In this document: one piece after another, positions 1-5,434 of the stretch
How the letters are laid out: every line of letters begins with the position of its first letter
How positions within the stretch are numbered: position 1 is the first letter of the stretch
Program-made: the position numbers and the translations under genes
Source: Sulfurospirillum sp. UBA6810
GTDB lineage: Bacteria > Campylobacterota > Campylobacteria > Campylobacterales > Sulfurospirillaceae
Reading direction: 5' to 3'
Assembly (NCBI GenBank): GCA_002469305.1
Contig: DKEY01000088.1
Location: 1-8,709 of the forward strand
DNA length: 8,709 nt
Notes under the pieces: model-generated
Database searches by the model: none
What the model was told of the DNA's origin: nothing
The model's input: the letters and a program-made list of their open reading frames with translations, nothing else

Positions 1-349
1 TTTTACCTTCAAATTGTTTAGTTATCTCATTAATCATCTTTTTCCCAAATCCTTTTCCTCTAAAAGTAGGTACAATAGATGCCATATATAGTTCATTTCC
101 TTTATTTTTATCTACTGATGACATAATAACAAAACCAATAGGCTTACTTTGATGTTCATAAATAATTGCATATGCAATATTTCCATTAGCTCTTATTTTA
201 TTAGTTAGGATTGATAATAATTCAATCTTTAAACCTTTTGCAGCATCAGGATTATTATAATAATCTTCAACAAAATTTTTATTTTTTGAACCATCAATAA
301 TTAAATTATATATAAACTCTAAATCACTTATATTTGCATTTCTACACAT
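1..349 (-). CDS. GNAT-family N-acetyltransferase (partial, C-terminus outside window)
   Basis: I translated this by hand because it runs off the window edge; 116 residues are visible, starting MCRNANISDLEFIYNLI. The N-terminal half has the usual GNAT layout: an early acidic and aromatic helix, then a strand (IAYAIIYEHQSKPIGFVIM, about residues 59-77), then the motif A strand and loop ELYMASIVPTFRGKGFGKKM (about 88-107). Its RGKGFG is the Q/RxxGxG/A acetyl-CoA pyrophosphate-binding loop. These enzymes transfer an acetyl group from acetyl-CoA to an amine; the acceptor cannot be read here. The ATG at 347-349 has an AAAGGAG ribosome site at 359-365 with 9 nt spacing. The gene begins 18 bp after the endonuclease stop, so it is probably co-transcribed with the restriction-modification genes as a passenger or accessory gene. 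No link to restriction is shown. Family assignment is firm; substrate is unknown. Confidence 0.85.
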   Translation of the reverse strand, partial: MCRNANISDLEFIYNLIIDGSKNKNFVEDYYNNPDAAKGLKIELLSILTNKIRANGNIAYAIIYEHQSKPIGFVIMSSVDKNKGNELYMASIVPTFRGKGFGKKMINEITKQFEGK

Positions 350-367
350 TTATTTCTTCTCCTTTAC

Positions 368-1318
368 TTAATGTGGCCCCATAAATCTATCGCCATTAAA
401 GTGGATCATATGGTCTGGTTCACTTGAGATCCAAACTTCTGTCTCCCAAGCAATTTCTGCAATATATTTTCTAAATGTTGGTCTGTCTGGAAATGCTGTT
501 ACATATACATTGCCAGCTGAACAGTTCTCAAACATTTTCTCTAAATCAATAATTCTCTTTTGATCTATCGGGCCGTGAGTTGTAACTGCTTCAATAAGAT
601 ATAACCAATTTTTAGTTTCATCATATAAAACTACATCTGGCAGCTGCAGCTTATCATTTTCAGATATTGGAATACCAAGCTCTTCTAACTTTTCTTTATT
701 TACATAGATATATTTATTTTCTGTATCTCCAACATAGAGCAATTTAGATCCGTGAGCAAACCTTGAAGCAAAATCCTCAATTATACTTACTTGCAACTCA
801 TTATGTGTTCCAGAGGATAAAGTAAACTCTTCTCCATCGATAACCAAAGGTATCCTATGTAGTTCTCTCTTTTTTGCATATTGCTCTTTTAATGAAGTGT
901 GAGTTTCAAAAAATTCTTCAAGCTTTTTATCAAATTGTTTAGTTTGATATTTTTTTACAATCTCTAAAGCTTCATCTGTAACCTGATAAACAGTTTTTCC
1001 ACTATTTGTAGGTCTTGTTGGATCATCTGGATTTCTCTCTATTAGTGCTGATTGTTCTAGCACTCTTATAACTCTTTTTCTTACTGTTTCTCTACTGTTT
1101 TCTGCATAATCAACGCTAAATACATCACTGATATTTTTTAAAATATCGTGTATTCTCATCATCCTACTACTTGCAGCACTATACTTTTTATCACTATCCA
1201 GTGTTAAAAGGGAAAGGAAGCTCAAAGCCATTAAATCAGTTACATAAAGCTCTGGTATATTGAATTTTCTCAGTAGTTCTTGTGTGTCTTTTATTCTCTG
1301 TTTTGTCTTTTCTTGCAC
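368..1318 (-). CDS. Type II restriction endonuclease, PstI/BsuBI family (predicted CTGCAG)
   Basis: This 316-residue protein is close in length to BsuBI and PstI and has both family domains. The N-terminal winged-helix-like domain (about 5-125) contains NSRETVRKRVIR and the NPDDPTRPTNS block. The C-terminal catalytic domain (about 155-316) carries LPDVVLYD (P227-D228), the LIEAVTTHGPID segment (E243), VTAFPDR, WETEVWI and the terminal DHMIHFNGDRFMGP signature. PD and E243 look like the PD-(D/E)xK-type active site, with the family's variant spacing. Family members cleave CTGCAG, which is the inference here. The start is GTG (1316-1318), supported by AAGGAG at 1326-1331 with a 7-nt spacer; both lie inside the methyltransferase gene, which overlaps by 83 bp in another frame. 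The overlap places endonuclease translation after modification. A CTGCAG site lies inside the gene at 644-649. The frame appears intact. Confidence 0.95.
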   Translation of the reverse strand: MQEKTKQRIKDTQELLRKFNIPELYVTDLMALSFLSLLTLDSDKKYSAASSRMMRIHDILKNISDVFSVDYAENSRETVRKRVIRVLEQSALIERNPDDPTRPTNSGKTVYQVTDEALEIVKKYQTKQFDKKLEEFFETHTSLKEQYAKKRELHRIPLVIDGEEFTLSSGTHNELQVSIIEDFASRFAHGSKLLYVGDTENKYIYVNKEKLEELGIPISENDKLQLPDVVLYDETKNWLYLIEAVTTHGPIDQKRIIDLEKMFENCSAGNVYVTAFPDRPTFRKYIAEIAWETEVWISSEPDHMIHFNGDRFMGPH

Positions 1319-2720
1319 TTATTAGCTCCTTGTATATGTCATCTGGTATCGGTAAGTTCATTAGCTCCGTTGCATTAACTTGAGTATTACCGTTTGAAAT
1401 TCTAAAATATTTGTCTGTTAGTTCTGAGTCTAAAAAATCTCCAAGTATCATTAGCTCTTTTTTGCTCATTTCATCATCTTTTCGGTAAAGATAGTTTAAA
1501 TGATTTTCTAATCCAATTTGAGAATATTCAATTTTATCTTTAAATATATAGCCTATATTAATTCTCTTCTTTTGCTCTTTAGAACTAAATCTTTTAATGA
1601 TTATATAGTTCGATTTATCTATTAAAAGACTTTGATTATCTGTATTAATATACTGCTCTTTTCCAAAGTCTAAAGGATGCTCTAATTGTTTATTTTTAAA
1701 GTTATTCATCCAAATTAATGGTACAGTATTTTTTGTATGCTCATTTGTGATCAACTCTTTAGATCTAAAAGTTACCACTTTCCCAGTTGATACAATATAC
1801 CCAAGAGACTGTAAAGTTTGAGTTGAACGGTGGAATGTTTTTAAAATATTAACATCGTACTGGTCAAGAGGTAGTTTAATAACACATTCTGGCTCGTGTG
1901 CATCAACGATTAACTTATTTTCAACTTTCATTTCATTGTAATCATTAAAACTTGAGTCCTCGGATGATGAAATAATTACTTTATCTATTTGTCTTTTTAC
2001 AATTTTTGTAATTATCGTTTCTTGTAATATAGACTCACTCTTAAAGTGTTTTGTTCTTGTATTAAAAATATGGATTTGTTCAAAATGTGCATTGTTTAAA
2101 AAGAAACATCGAAAAGCTTTAAAATAGCTTCCAGATGTAAAGCTCCTTGGAGTAATAAATATCATCTCCCCAGTATCTTTTAATAGTTCAATACTTTTGG
2201 CCATAAAAAGCATATATATATTAGGCTGCCCATACACAACATAATTCATCTTTGCCGCTTCATCAGATGCTTTATTTAATTTGAAATATGGCGGATTAGA
2301 TATTATAAAGTCAAACTTTTCATTAATGTCTTTGAGTATGAAATTTTCTTGGTGTATTATAAAAAATAGATCTATATTCTTTAAATGGCTTTGGAGCATC
2401 TCTATATTGCTTTTCAAACTATCTATGATGTCTTGGTCTATCTCATATAAATGTAACTTTACATTTAATGAAAGGCTTAAAGTGTCTAATCTTTGTAATA
2501 AGGAAATAGATAAAATACCGTTCCCAGAACCACAATCCAATATATTTATTTCGTGTTGCTCTATATTAACATTTGCTAAAGAAGCCATAAACTTAGCGAT
2601 ATTAATATCTGTAAAAAATTGGCCAAGGTTCTTTTTATGTTCATTACCTTTTAGTTCATTATATGAGATAGATTGCTCTTGTATTTGTTCCAAAAAAGGT
2701 AATTGAGGTACTTTAGTCAT
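1236..2720 (-). CDS. Type II DNA adenine-N6 methyltransferase, PstI/BsuBI-type (gamma class)
   Basis: This 494-residue protein transfers a methyl group from S-adenosylmethionine to adenine and should protect host CTGCAG sites from the partner nuclease. Motifs run in gamma order: motif X NLGQFFTD (31-38), motif I LDCGSGNG (61-68), an acidic motif II YEID (92-95), a motif III-like QENFIL (124-129), and catalytic motif IV SNPPYF (141-146). The target-recognition region is C-terminal. Further family blocks are FITPRSFTSGSYF, ILQETIITK (a form common in Eco57I-like methyltransferases) and the late GNTQVNATELMNLPIP. Length agrees with M.PstI and M.BsuBI (about 500). The ATG at 2718-2720 follows AGGAG at about 2733-2737 with a longish spacer. 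The last 83 bp overlap the endonuclease and encode a basic tail (RKDKTENKRHTRTTEK) unlikely to be essential. The gene leads the operon, fitting modification before restriction. Confidence 0.95.
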   Translation of the reverse strand: MTKVPQLPFLEQIQEQSISYNELKGNEHKKNLGQFFTDINIAKFMASLANVNIEQHEINILDCGSGNGILSISLLQRLDTLSLSLNVKLHLYEIDQDIIDSLKSNIEMLQSHLKNIDLFFIIHQENFILKDINEKFDFIISNPPYFKLNKASDEAAKMNYVVYGQPNIYMLFMAKSIELLKDTGEMIFITPRSFTSGSYFKAFRCFFLNNAHFEQIHIFNTRTKHFKSESILQETIITKIVKRQIDKVIISSSEDSSFNDYNEMKVENKLIVDAHEPECVIKLPLDQYDVNILKTFHRSTQTLQSLGYIVSTGKVVTFRSKELITNEHTKNTVPLIWMNNFKNKQLEHPLDFGKEQYINTDNQSLLIDKSNYIIIKRFSSKEQKKRINIGYIFKDKIEYSQIGLENHLNYLYRKDDEMSKKELMILGDFLDSELTDKYFRISNGNTQVNATELMNLPIPDDIYKELISARKDKTENKRHTRTTEKIQYTRALCN

Positions 2721-2750
2721 ATATTCTACAATCTCCTATCAATTTCTATA

Positions 2751-2777
2751 ATTATACTTAAATCTCACATAGAGATT
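2751..2777 (-). promoter_or_regulatory. Candidate promoter and operator of the restriction-modification operon
   Basis: Read on the minus strand, a perfect TATAAT lies at 2751-2756. This would start transcription near 2744, about 25 nt before the methyltransferase ATG. There is no good -35 box, which is normal for epsilonproteobacterial sigma-70 promoters. Immediately upstream, at 2761-2777, is a perfect 6-bp inverted repeat, AATCTC-ACATA-GAGATT. It covers the spacer and -35 position, where a repressor would block polymerase. No controller (C) protein gene is in the window, so the operator role is inference. Confidence 0.5.
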
Positions 2778-2983
2778 GATTATATTGCAAATTGTAATTT
2801 TTTCCTTAAAAACCTTGCTCGGATAAGTCAGATAAGTAAGTTATTTTCGGACAAGTCCTATTTTAGGGGTATTAAGGGAAGAGAGATGATTTAGGATAGG
2901 TATTTTAGCTTTCGGATAAGCTGCCAAAGTGCTAAACTTGCCAAACTTCTATTTAAAGGGATTTGTAGTTGCTAAACTGATTA

Positions 2984-3044
2984 TATATCCAAAAAAAAGA
3001 TATGCAATATTAAAGGTATATTTTTATATCCAAAAAAAGGATAT
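2984..3044. repeat. Pair of 20-bp direct repeats, each with dyad symmetry
   Basis: Copies at 2984-3003 and 3025-3044 match at 19 of 20 positions and start 41 bp apart, close to four helical turns. Each reads TATATCC, an A-tract of 7-8, then GATAT. The second contains a perfect ATATCC/GGATAT inverted repeat. This arrangement suits binding of a dimeric protein to one face of the DNA, or an iteron relic. Confidence 0.6.
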
Positions 3045-3080
3045 TTTAGGCTTCAAATTCGCTCTAAATTCGCTCCAAAA

Positions 3081-3111
3081 ATTTCTTAAATTTTAGTATT
3101 TTTAGAGAAAT
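3081..3111 (-). repeat. AT-rich hairpin, possible minus-strand terminator
   Basis: ATTTCTTAAA at 3081-3090 can pair with 3101-3111, giving ten pairs with one bulged base (G3105) and a 10-nt loop. On the minus strand the stem is followed by a short T run (3077-3080). It could end transcripts from the truncated chemoreceptor gene, but the stem has almost no GC pairs, so termination would be weak. Confidence 0.3.
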
Positions 3112-3154
3112 AAAAAATGAAAGCCCCTTGTTTTCGTGGTATTATTTCGGAAAT

Positions 3155-3475
3155 TTACAGAAAATATGTGTTTTCTTTATAGACACTTACAAGCTTTTTG
3201 AGTCCATCTATGGCAAACGCTCTATTGTCATACTTGAGTGCTTCTATAACATCATAGTTTGATGCGATATTGATAGCATTTGTAAGTCCTATGTCAAGTT
3301 TTGAGGAGAGTTGGTTTTTGAGATAAACCTCCAAGTTTTCCTTTTCACTTTGCAAAACATTGTGTTCAATATCCTTGATACTAAAATATGCAGAAGTTAG
3401 TATCAGTACTAACCCCACTACTATCGATGATATCAGTGGTATATGTATTTTGTTCGATATGGTTAAATCTTTCAT
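3155..3475 (-). pseudogene. Truncated methyl-accepting chemotaxis protein (N-terminal remnant)
   Basis: The 106 codons encode the start of a chemoreceptor. A short cytoplasmic N-terminus (MKDLTISNKIHIP) leads into one membrane helix (about 13-33) and the beginning of a periplasmic sensor domain with LDIGLTNAINIASNYDVIEAL, a block I recognise from Sulfurimonas-type receptors. Full-length receptors are several hundred residues and need a second membrane helix, a HAMP domain and a signalling hairpin, all missing. Family resemblance seems to stop around KENT (100-103); three unrelated codons follow before TAA at 3155-3157. The ATG at 3473-3475 fits the AAAGGAT ribosome site at 3481-3487 better than the GTG at 3476-3478. 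I infer a break caused by insertion, or by deletion linked to arrival of the restriction-modification segment. The remnant cannot signal. Confidence 0.8.
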
Positions 3476-3512
3476 CACTTATCCTTTAGTGTGTGTTTCA
3501 TAATTCTATGGT

Positions 3513-3530
3513 ATTTGTTGTTAAACAAAT
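3513..3530. promoter_or_regulatory. 18-bp inverted repeat in the divergent promoter region
   Basis: ATTTGTT-GTTA-AACAAAT is a perfect 7-bp inverted repeat with a 4-bp spacer. It lies between the divergently oriented chemoreceptor remnant and ribE, about 50 bp upstream of the ribE -10 box. It is a plausible operator for either side; I do not recognise the regulator. Confidence 0.35.
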
Positions 3531-3547
3531 ATAAAGCAGAACTTTTT

Positions 3548-3586
3548 GACTATAAAAAGATAGTCTAAATCGAAAATTGGTATAAT
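3548..3586 (+). promoter_or_regulatory. Promoter of the ribE operon with overlapping inverted repeat
   Basis: An extended -10 element, TGG-TATAAT, has its hexamer at 3581-3586, putting the start near 3593 and leaving a leader of about 16 nt. The -35 position falls inside a perfect 6-bp inverted repeat, GACTAT-AAAAAG-ATAGTC (3548-3565), which could be an operator. The leader is too short for an FMN riboswitch, so FMN riboswitch control is excluded here. AAAGGAT at 3596-3602 is the ribosome site. Confidence 0.6.
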
Positions 3587-3608
3587 TTTATTCTTAAAGG
3601 ATAGATAA

Positions 3609-4217
3609 ATGTTTACAGGATTAATAAGAGAGTTTGCAACAGTGGTAAGCTATAAAGATAACAAACTGACATTGCAAGCAAATTATAAACCAGATATAGG
3701 GGATAGTATAGCGCTCAACGGAGTTTGTTTGACTGTTGTTTCACTGGGGAATGATACTTTTAGTGTTGAGTTATCTAATGAAACACGCTCTATCATGGCT
3801 ATAGAAAATCTAAAACAAAAAGTGCATATGGAACCAGCGATGGCTGTGGGGGATAGGCTTGAGGGACATATAGTCCAAGGACATGTGGATACACTAGGGA
3901 CGATAAAAGCAATCAATAAAAATGAAAATGCAACAGATTTTATCATCTCTTTGGATAAAGAGTTTGCAAAGTTTATCATCCCAAAAGGGAGTATTGCCAT
4001 AGATGGAGTGAGTCTTACTATCAACAGTGTTGATAAAAATGAGTTTCGTCTGACTATCATCCCTCATACGCTTGAGAAAACACTTCTTGGCACTTATAAA
4101 GTTGGAAGACGTGTCAATGTAGAAACAGATATGTTTGCTCGATATGTTTATCATATGTTTAAAGATAAAAAAGAATTAGATTGGAGCAGTGTCGATAAAA
4201 TCATGGCACTTTACTAA
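3609..4217 (+). CDS. ribE: Riboflavin synthase (alpha chain)
   Basis: This enzyme dismutates two 6,7-dimethyl-8-ribityllumazine molecules to riboflavin and a pyrimidinedione, the last step of riboflavin synthesis in the cytoplasm. The 202 residues match the family's length and hold the two internally repeated lumazine-binding barrels. Barrel 1 begins MFTGLI and has LNGVCLTV (36-43) and GHIVQGHVD (86-94); barrel 2 has IDGVSLTI (131-138), IPHTLEKTLLG (151-161) and GRRVNVETDMFARY (166-179). The MFTG N-terminus and the C-terminal helix are both present, the latter being needed for trimer formation in known homologues. The start is fixed by MFTG and AAAGGAT at 3596-3602. It is the first gene of a four-gene operon, and its TAA is directly followed by the pgeF ATG. 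The symbol ribC is also used for this gene in some genomes. Confidence 0.96.
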   Translation: MFTGLIREFATVVSYKDNKLTLQANYKPDIGDSIALNGVCLTVVSLGNDTFSVELSNETRSIMAIENLKQKVHMEPAMAVGDRLEGHIVQGHVDTLGTIKAINKNENATDFIISLDKEFAKFIIPKGSIAIDGVSLTINSVDKNEFRLTIIPHTLEKTLLGTYKVGRRVNVETDMFARYVYHMFKDKKELDWSSVDKIMALY

Positions 4218-4871
4218 ATGATGCACTTTTTTACAGATATAAGTGATGGAAATTTAGCCTTACATGTAGAAGATAATCCTTTGGATGTTTATGAAAACAG
4301 AGAGCTACTGAAACAAAAAGCAGAGTGTGAAAATCTCGTTTTTATGGAACAAATCCACACAGGCAATATCACAATCATAAAAAATACAGATACTAAAGCA
4401 GTCAAAGCAACAGATGCACTCATAACCAACTTGCCAAATGTCGTACTTTGTGTGATGGTTGCTGATTGTATTCCTCTTTTGTTCAAAGATGAAAAGCAAA
4501 AAGTTATAGCTGCAGTCCATGCAGGACGCAATGGCTCGTTTTTGGAGATAGCAAAAAAAGTAGCTTTAAAGATGCAAAAAGAGTTTACATGTAAGATGGA
4601 AAACTTACATGTAGAACTTGGCCCTTGTATAAAAAGCTGTTGTTATGAAGTAGGTGGGGAGTTAACAAGAGGCTATGAAAAATATACCCAAGTAAGAGAG
4701 GGGAGATTTTATCTGGATTTGGTGAGCCTCAACAAAGACCAGCTCTTAAGTGTAGGAGTAAGAGAAGAACATATCTCTGTTTCTTGTATTTGCACTTGTT
4801 GTGATACAAACTACTACTCATACAGAAGAGATAAGCAAAGTGGCAGGTTTTGCGGAGTGATAAAGCTATGA
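4218..4871 (+). CDS. pgeF: Peptidoglycan editing factor PgeF (YfiH/YlmD laccase-domain family)
   Basis: The 217-residue protein has all family signatures: MEQIHTG (43-49), ATDALIT (64-70), VMVADCIPLLF (79-89), AAVHAGRNG (98-106), LGPCIKSCCYEV (134-145), CTCCD (192-196) and YSYRRDKQSGRFCGVI (200-215). H47, C84 and H101 correspond to the family metal ligands. Homologues have been described as multicopper oxidases, as purine-nucleoside-cleaving enzymes, and in E. coli as preventing wrong amino acids entering peptidoglycan; which activity matters here cannot be told from sequence. It is slightly shorter than YfiH at the N-terminus. Translation probably depends on coupling: its ATG immediately follows the ribE stop and I see no clear ribosome site. 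A second ATG follows at once (4221), so either could be used. It holds three TACATGTA palindromes and one CTGCAG site. Confidence 0.93.
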   Translation: MMHFFTDISDGNLALHVEDNPLDVYENRELLKQKAECENLVFMEQIHTGNITIIKNTDTKAVKATDALITNLPNVVLCVMVADCIPLLFKDEKQKVIAAVHAGRNGSFLEIAKKVALKMQKEFTCKMENLHVELGPCIKSCCYEVGGELTRGYEKYTQVREGRFYLDLVSLNKDQLLSVGVREEHISVSCICTCCDTNYYSYRRDKQSGRFCGVIKL

Positions 4872-5179
4872 ATATTTTTACGGACATACAAATCCCGCAA
4901 AATGGAGAAAGTTTTGAAGCGCTCTATGAAAAAAATGGAGTTTTGATAGAGAGGATTGTAAGCGGTGAAAATTTAGAAGAAAAAGTCTATAAACAACCCT
5001 ATGATGAGTGGCTTGTTTTACTTAAAGGCAAAGCAATACTTTTGGTTGAAGAAGAGATTATAGAGCTTTATGAGGGAGATACTTACTTGATAGAAAAAGA
5101 GAAAGAACATCAAGTCAAAAGTACGATGCGTGGAACTATCTGGTTATGTGTACATGTAAAGGGTGAACAAGATGTATAA
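4868..5179 (+). CDS. Small cupin-domain protein
   Basis: The 103 residues form a single cupin barrel. The recognisable core is YDEWLVLLKGKAILLVEEE (45-63), equivalent to cupin motif 1 in the DEW-type small cupins, then YEGDTYLIEKEKEHQVKS (68-85), equivalent to motif 2 with H81. The usual HxH of motif 1 is missing; Q43, E47 and H81 are the only obvious ligand candidates, so metal binding is uncertain. The ATG at 4868 overlaps the pgeF stop as ATGA and follows GGAG at 4854-4857 with 10 nt spacing. A TTG at 4850 would extend the frame, but it is a poor start and lies deeper inside pgeF. The role is unknown; small cupins in such operons could bind a small ligand or metal. Confidence 0.75.
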   Translation: MNIFTDIQIPQNGESFEALYEKNGVLIERIVSGENLEEKVYKQPYDEWLVLLKGKAILLVEEEIIELYEGDTYLIEKEKEHQVKSTMRGTIWLCVHVKGEQDV

Positions 5180-5420
5180 AGGGATAAAAAGTTATGAACA
5201 AAATCAAGGGAAAACCTCTGTTTTAAAAGAGAAAAGAGCACTTGATATAATTGCACAAGCAAAAGTTTTTGGTGTGGAAGTTTTTGAAAATGAAGTTTTA
5301 GCTTCTGAATTACTTGATATAAACATAAAAGAGGAATTTAACAAAGAGACGTATGAACTTTTTTTGGGAGTTATAAAGGTATGTGAAGAGGCTATATCAA
5401 AAGCCCAAATGAGCTCTTGA
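5172..5420 (+). CDS. flhX: FlhB C-terminal domain homologue (FlhX-like)
   Basis: This 82-residue protein matches only the cytoplasmic C-terminal export-switch domain of FlhB/YscU: MYKGIKSYEQ (the KAVALKYD-like strand), ALDIIAQAKVFGVEVFENEVLASELLDINIKEEFNKETYELF (23-64) and a last helix. FlhB's membrane part and the NPTH self-cleavage motif are absent, so it resembles the downstream cleavage product. In H. pylori a similar small protein, FlhX, sits beside the riboflavin synthase gene and can partly stand in for the FlhB C-domain, from memory of that literature. A role in flagellar export is therefore likely but inferred. The ATG at 5172 overlaps the cupin gene by 8 bp and has AAAGGG at 5158-5163. 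An in-frame GTG at 5163 is less likely because it would sit within that ribosome site. Its stop codon lies in the terminator stem. Confidence 0.8.
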   Translation: MYKGIKSYEQNQGKTSVLKEKRALDIIAQAKVFGVEVFENEVLASELLDINIKEEFNKETYELFLGVIKVCEEAISKAQMSS

Positions 5421-5434
5421 TATAGCTATTTTTA
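5391..5434 (+). terminator. Intrinsic terminator of the ribE-pgeF-cupin-flhX operon
   Basis: GCTATATCAA (5391-5400) pairs perfectly with TTGATATAGC (5417-5426). A smaller AGCCC/GAGCT stem can form inside the loop, and TATTTTTATT follows. The hairpin overlaps the end of flhX. The inner stem read on the minus strand (AGCTC/GGGCT then TTTT) could also help stop tpx transcripts, which converge here. Confidence 0.6.

Larger units (their letters stand above)
2778..3154. repeat. Non-coding, repeat-rich gap between the R-M operon and the broken chemoreceptor gene
   Basis: I see no credible gene here on either strand. The DNA is packed with short repeats. Three TCGGAYAAG elements sit near 2820, 2848 and 2913. 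Three nearly tandem 8-9-bp units, GCCAAAGT, GCTAAACTT and GCCAAACTT, occupy 2923-2948, with a further GCTAAACT at 2971-2978. Two 20-bp copies differing at one base lie at 2984-3003 and 3025-3044. Two tandem 11-bp units beginning AAATTCGCTC fill 3055-3076. An imperfect 10-bp inverted repeat lies at 3081-3111. This looks like rearranged or replication-associated DNA rather than an ordinary promoter region. Its function is unknown. Confidence 0.6.

Noticed and set aside
2281..2706. 141-codon plus-strand frame
   Set aside because: It lies wholly antisense to the methyltransferase N-terminal domain, whose motifs are clear; its composition looks like a shadow and it has no ribosome site.
2703..2894. 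63-codon plus-strand frame across the R-M promoter
   Set aside because: It covers the promoter and the TCGGAYAAG repeats, has no ribosome site, and resembles no family; probably chance.
3479..3608. FMN riboswitch before ribE
   Set aside because: The predicted leader is only about 16 nt and none of the conserved riboswitch segments is visible in the 130-bp gap.
3683..4154. Minus-strand frames of 125 and 86 codons inside ribE
   Set aside because: Both are antisense to a complete riboflavin synthase.
4850..4867. Upstream TTG start for the cupin gene
   Set aside because: The ATG at 4868 gives the standard ATGA overlap and a properly spaced GGAG, and the cupin fold needs no extra residues.
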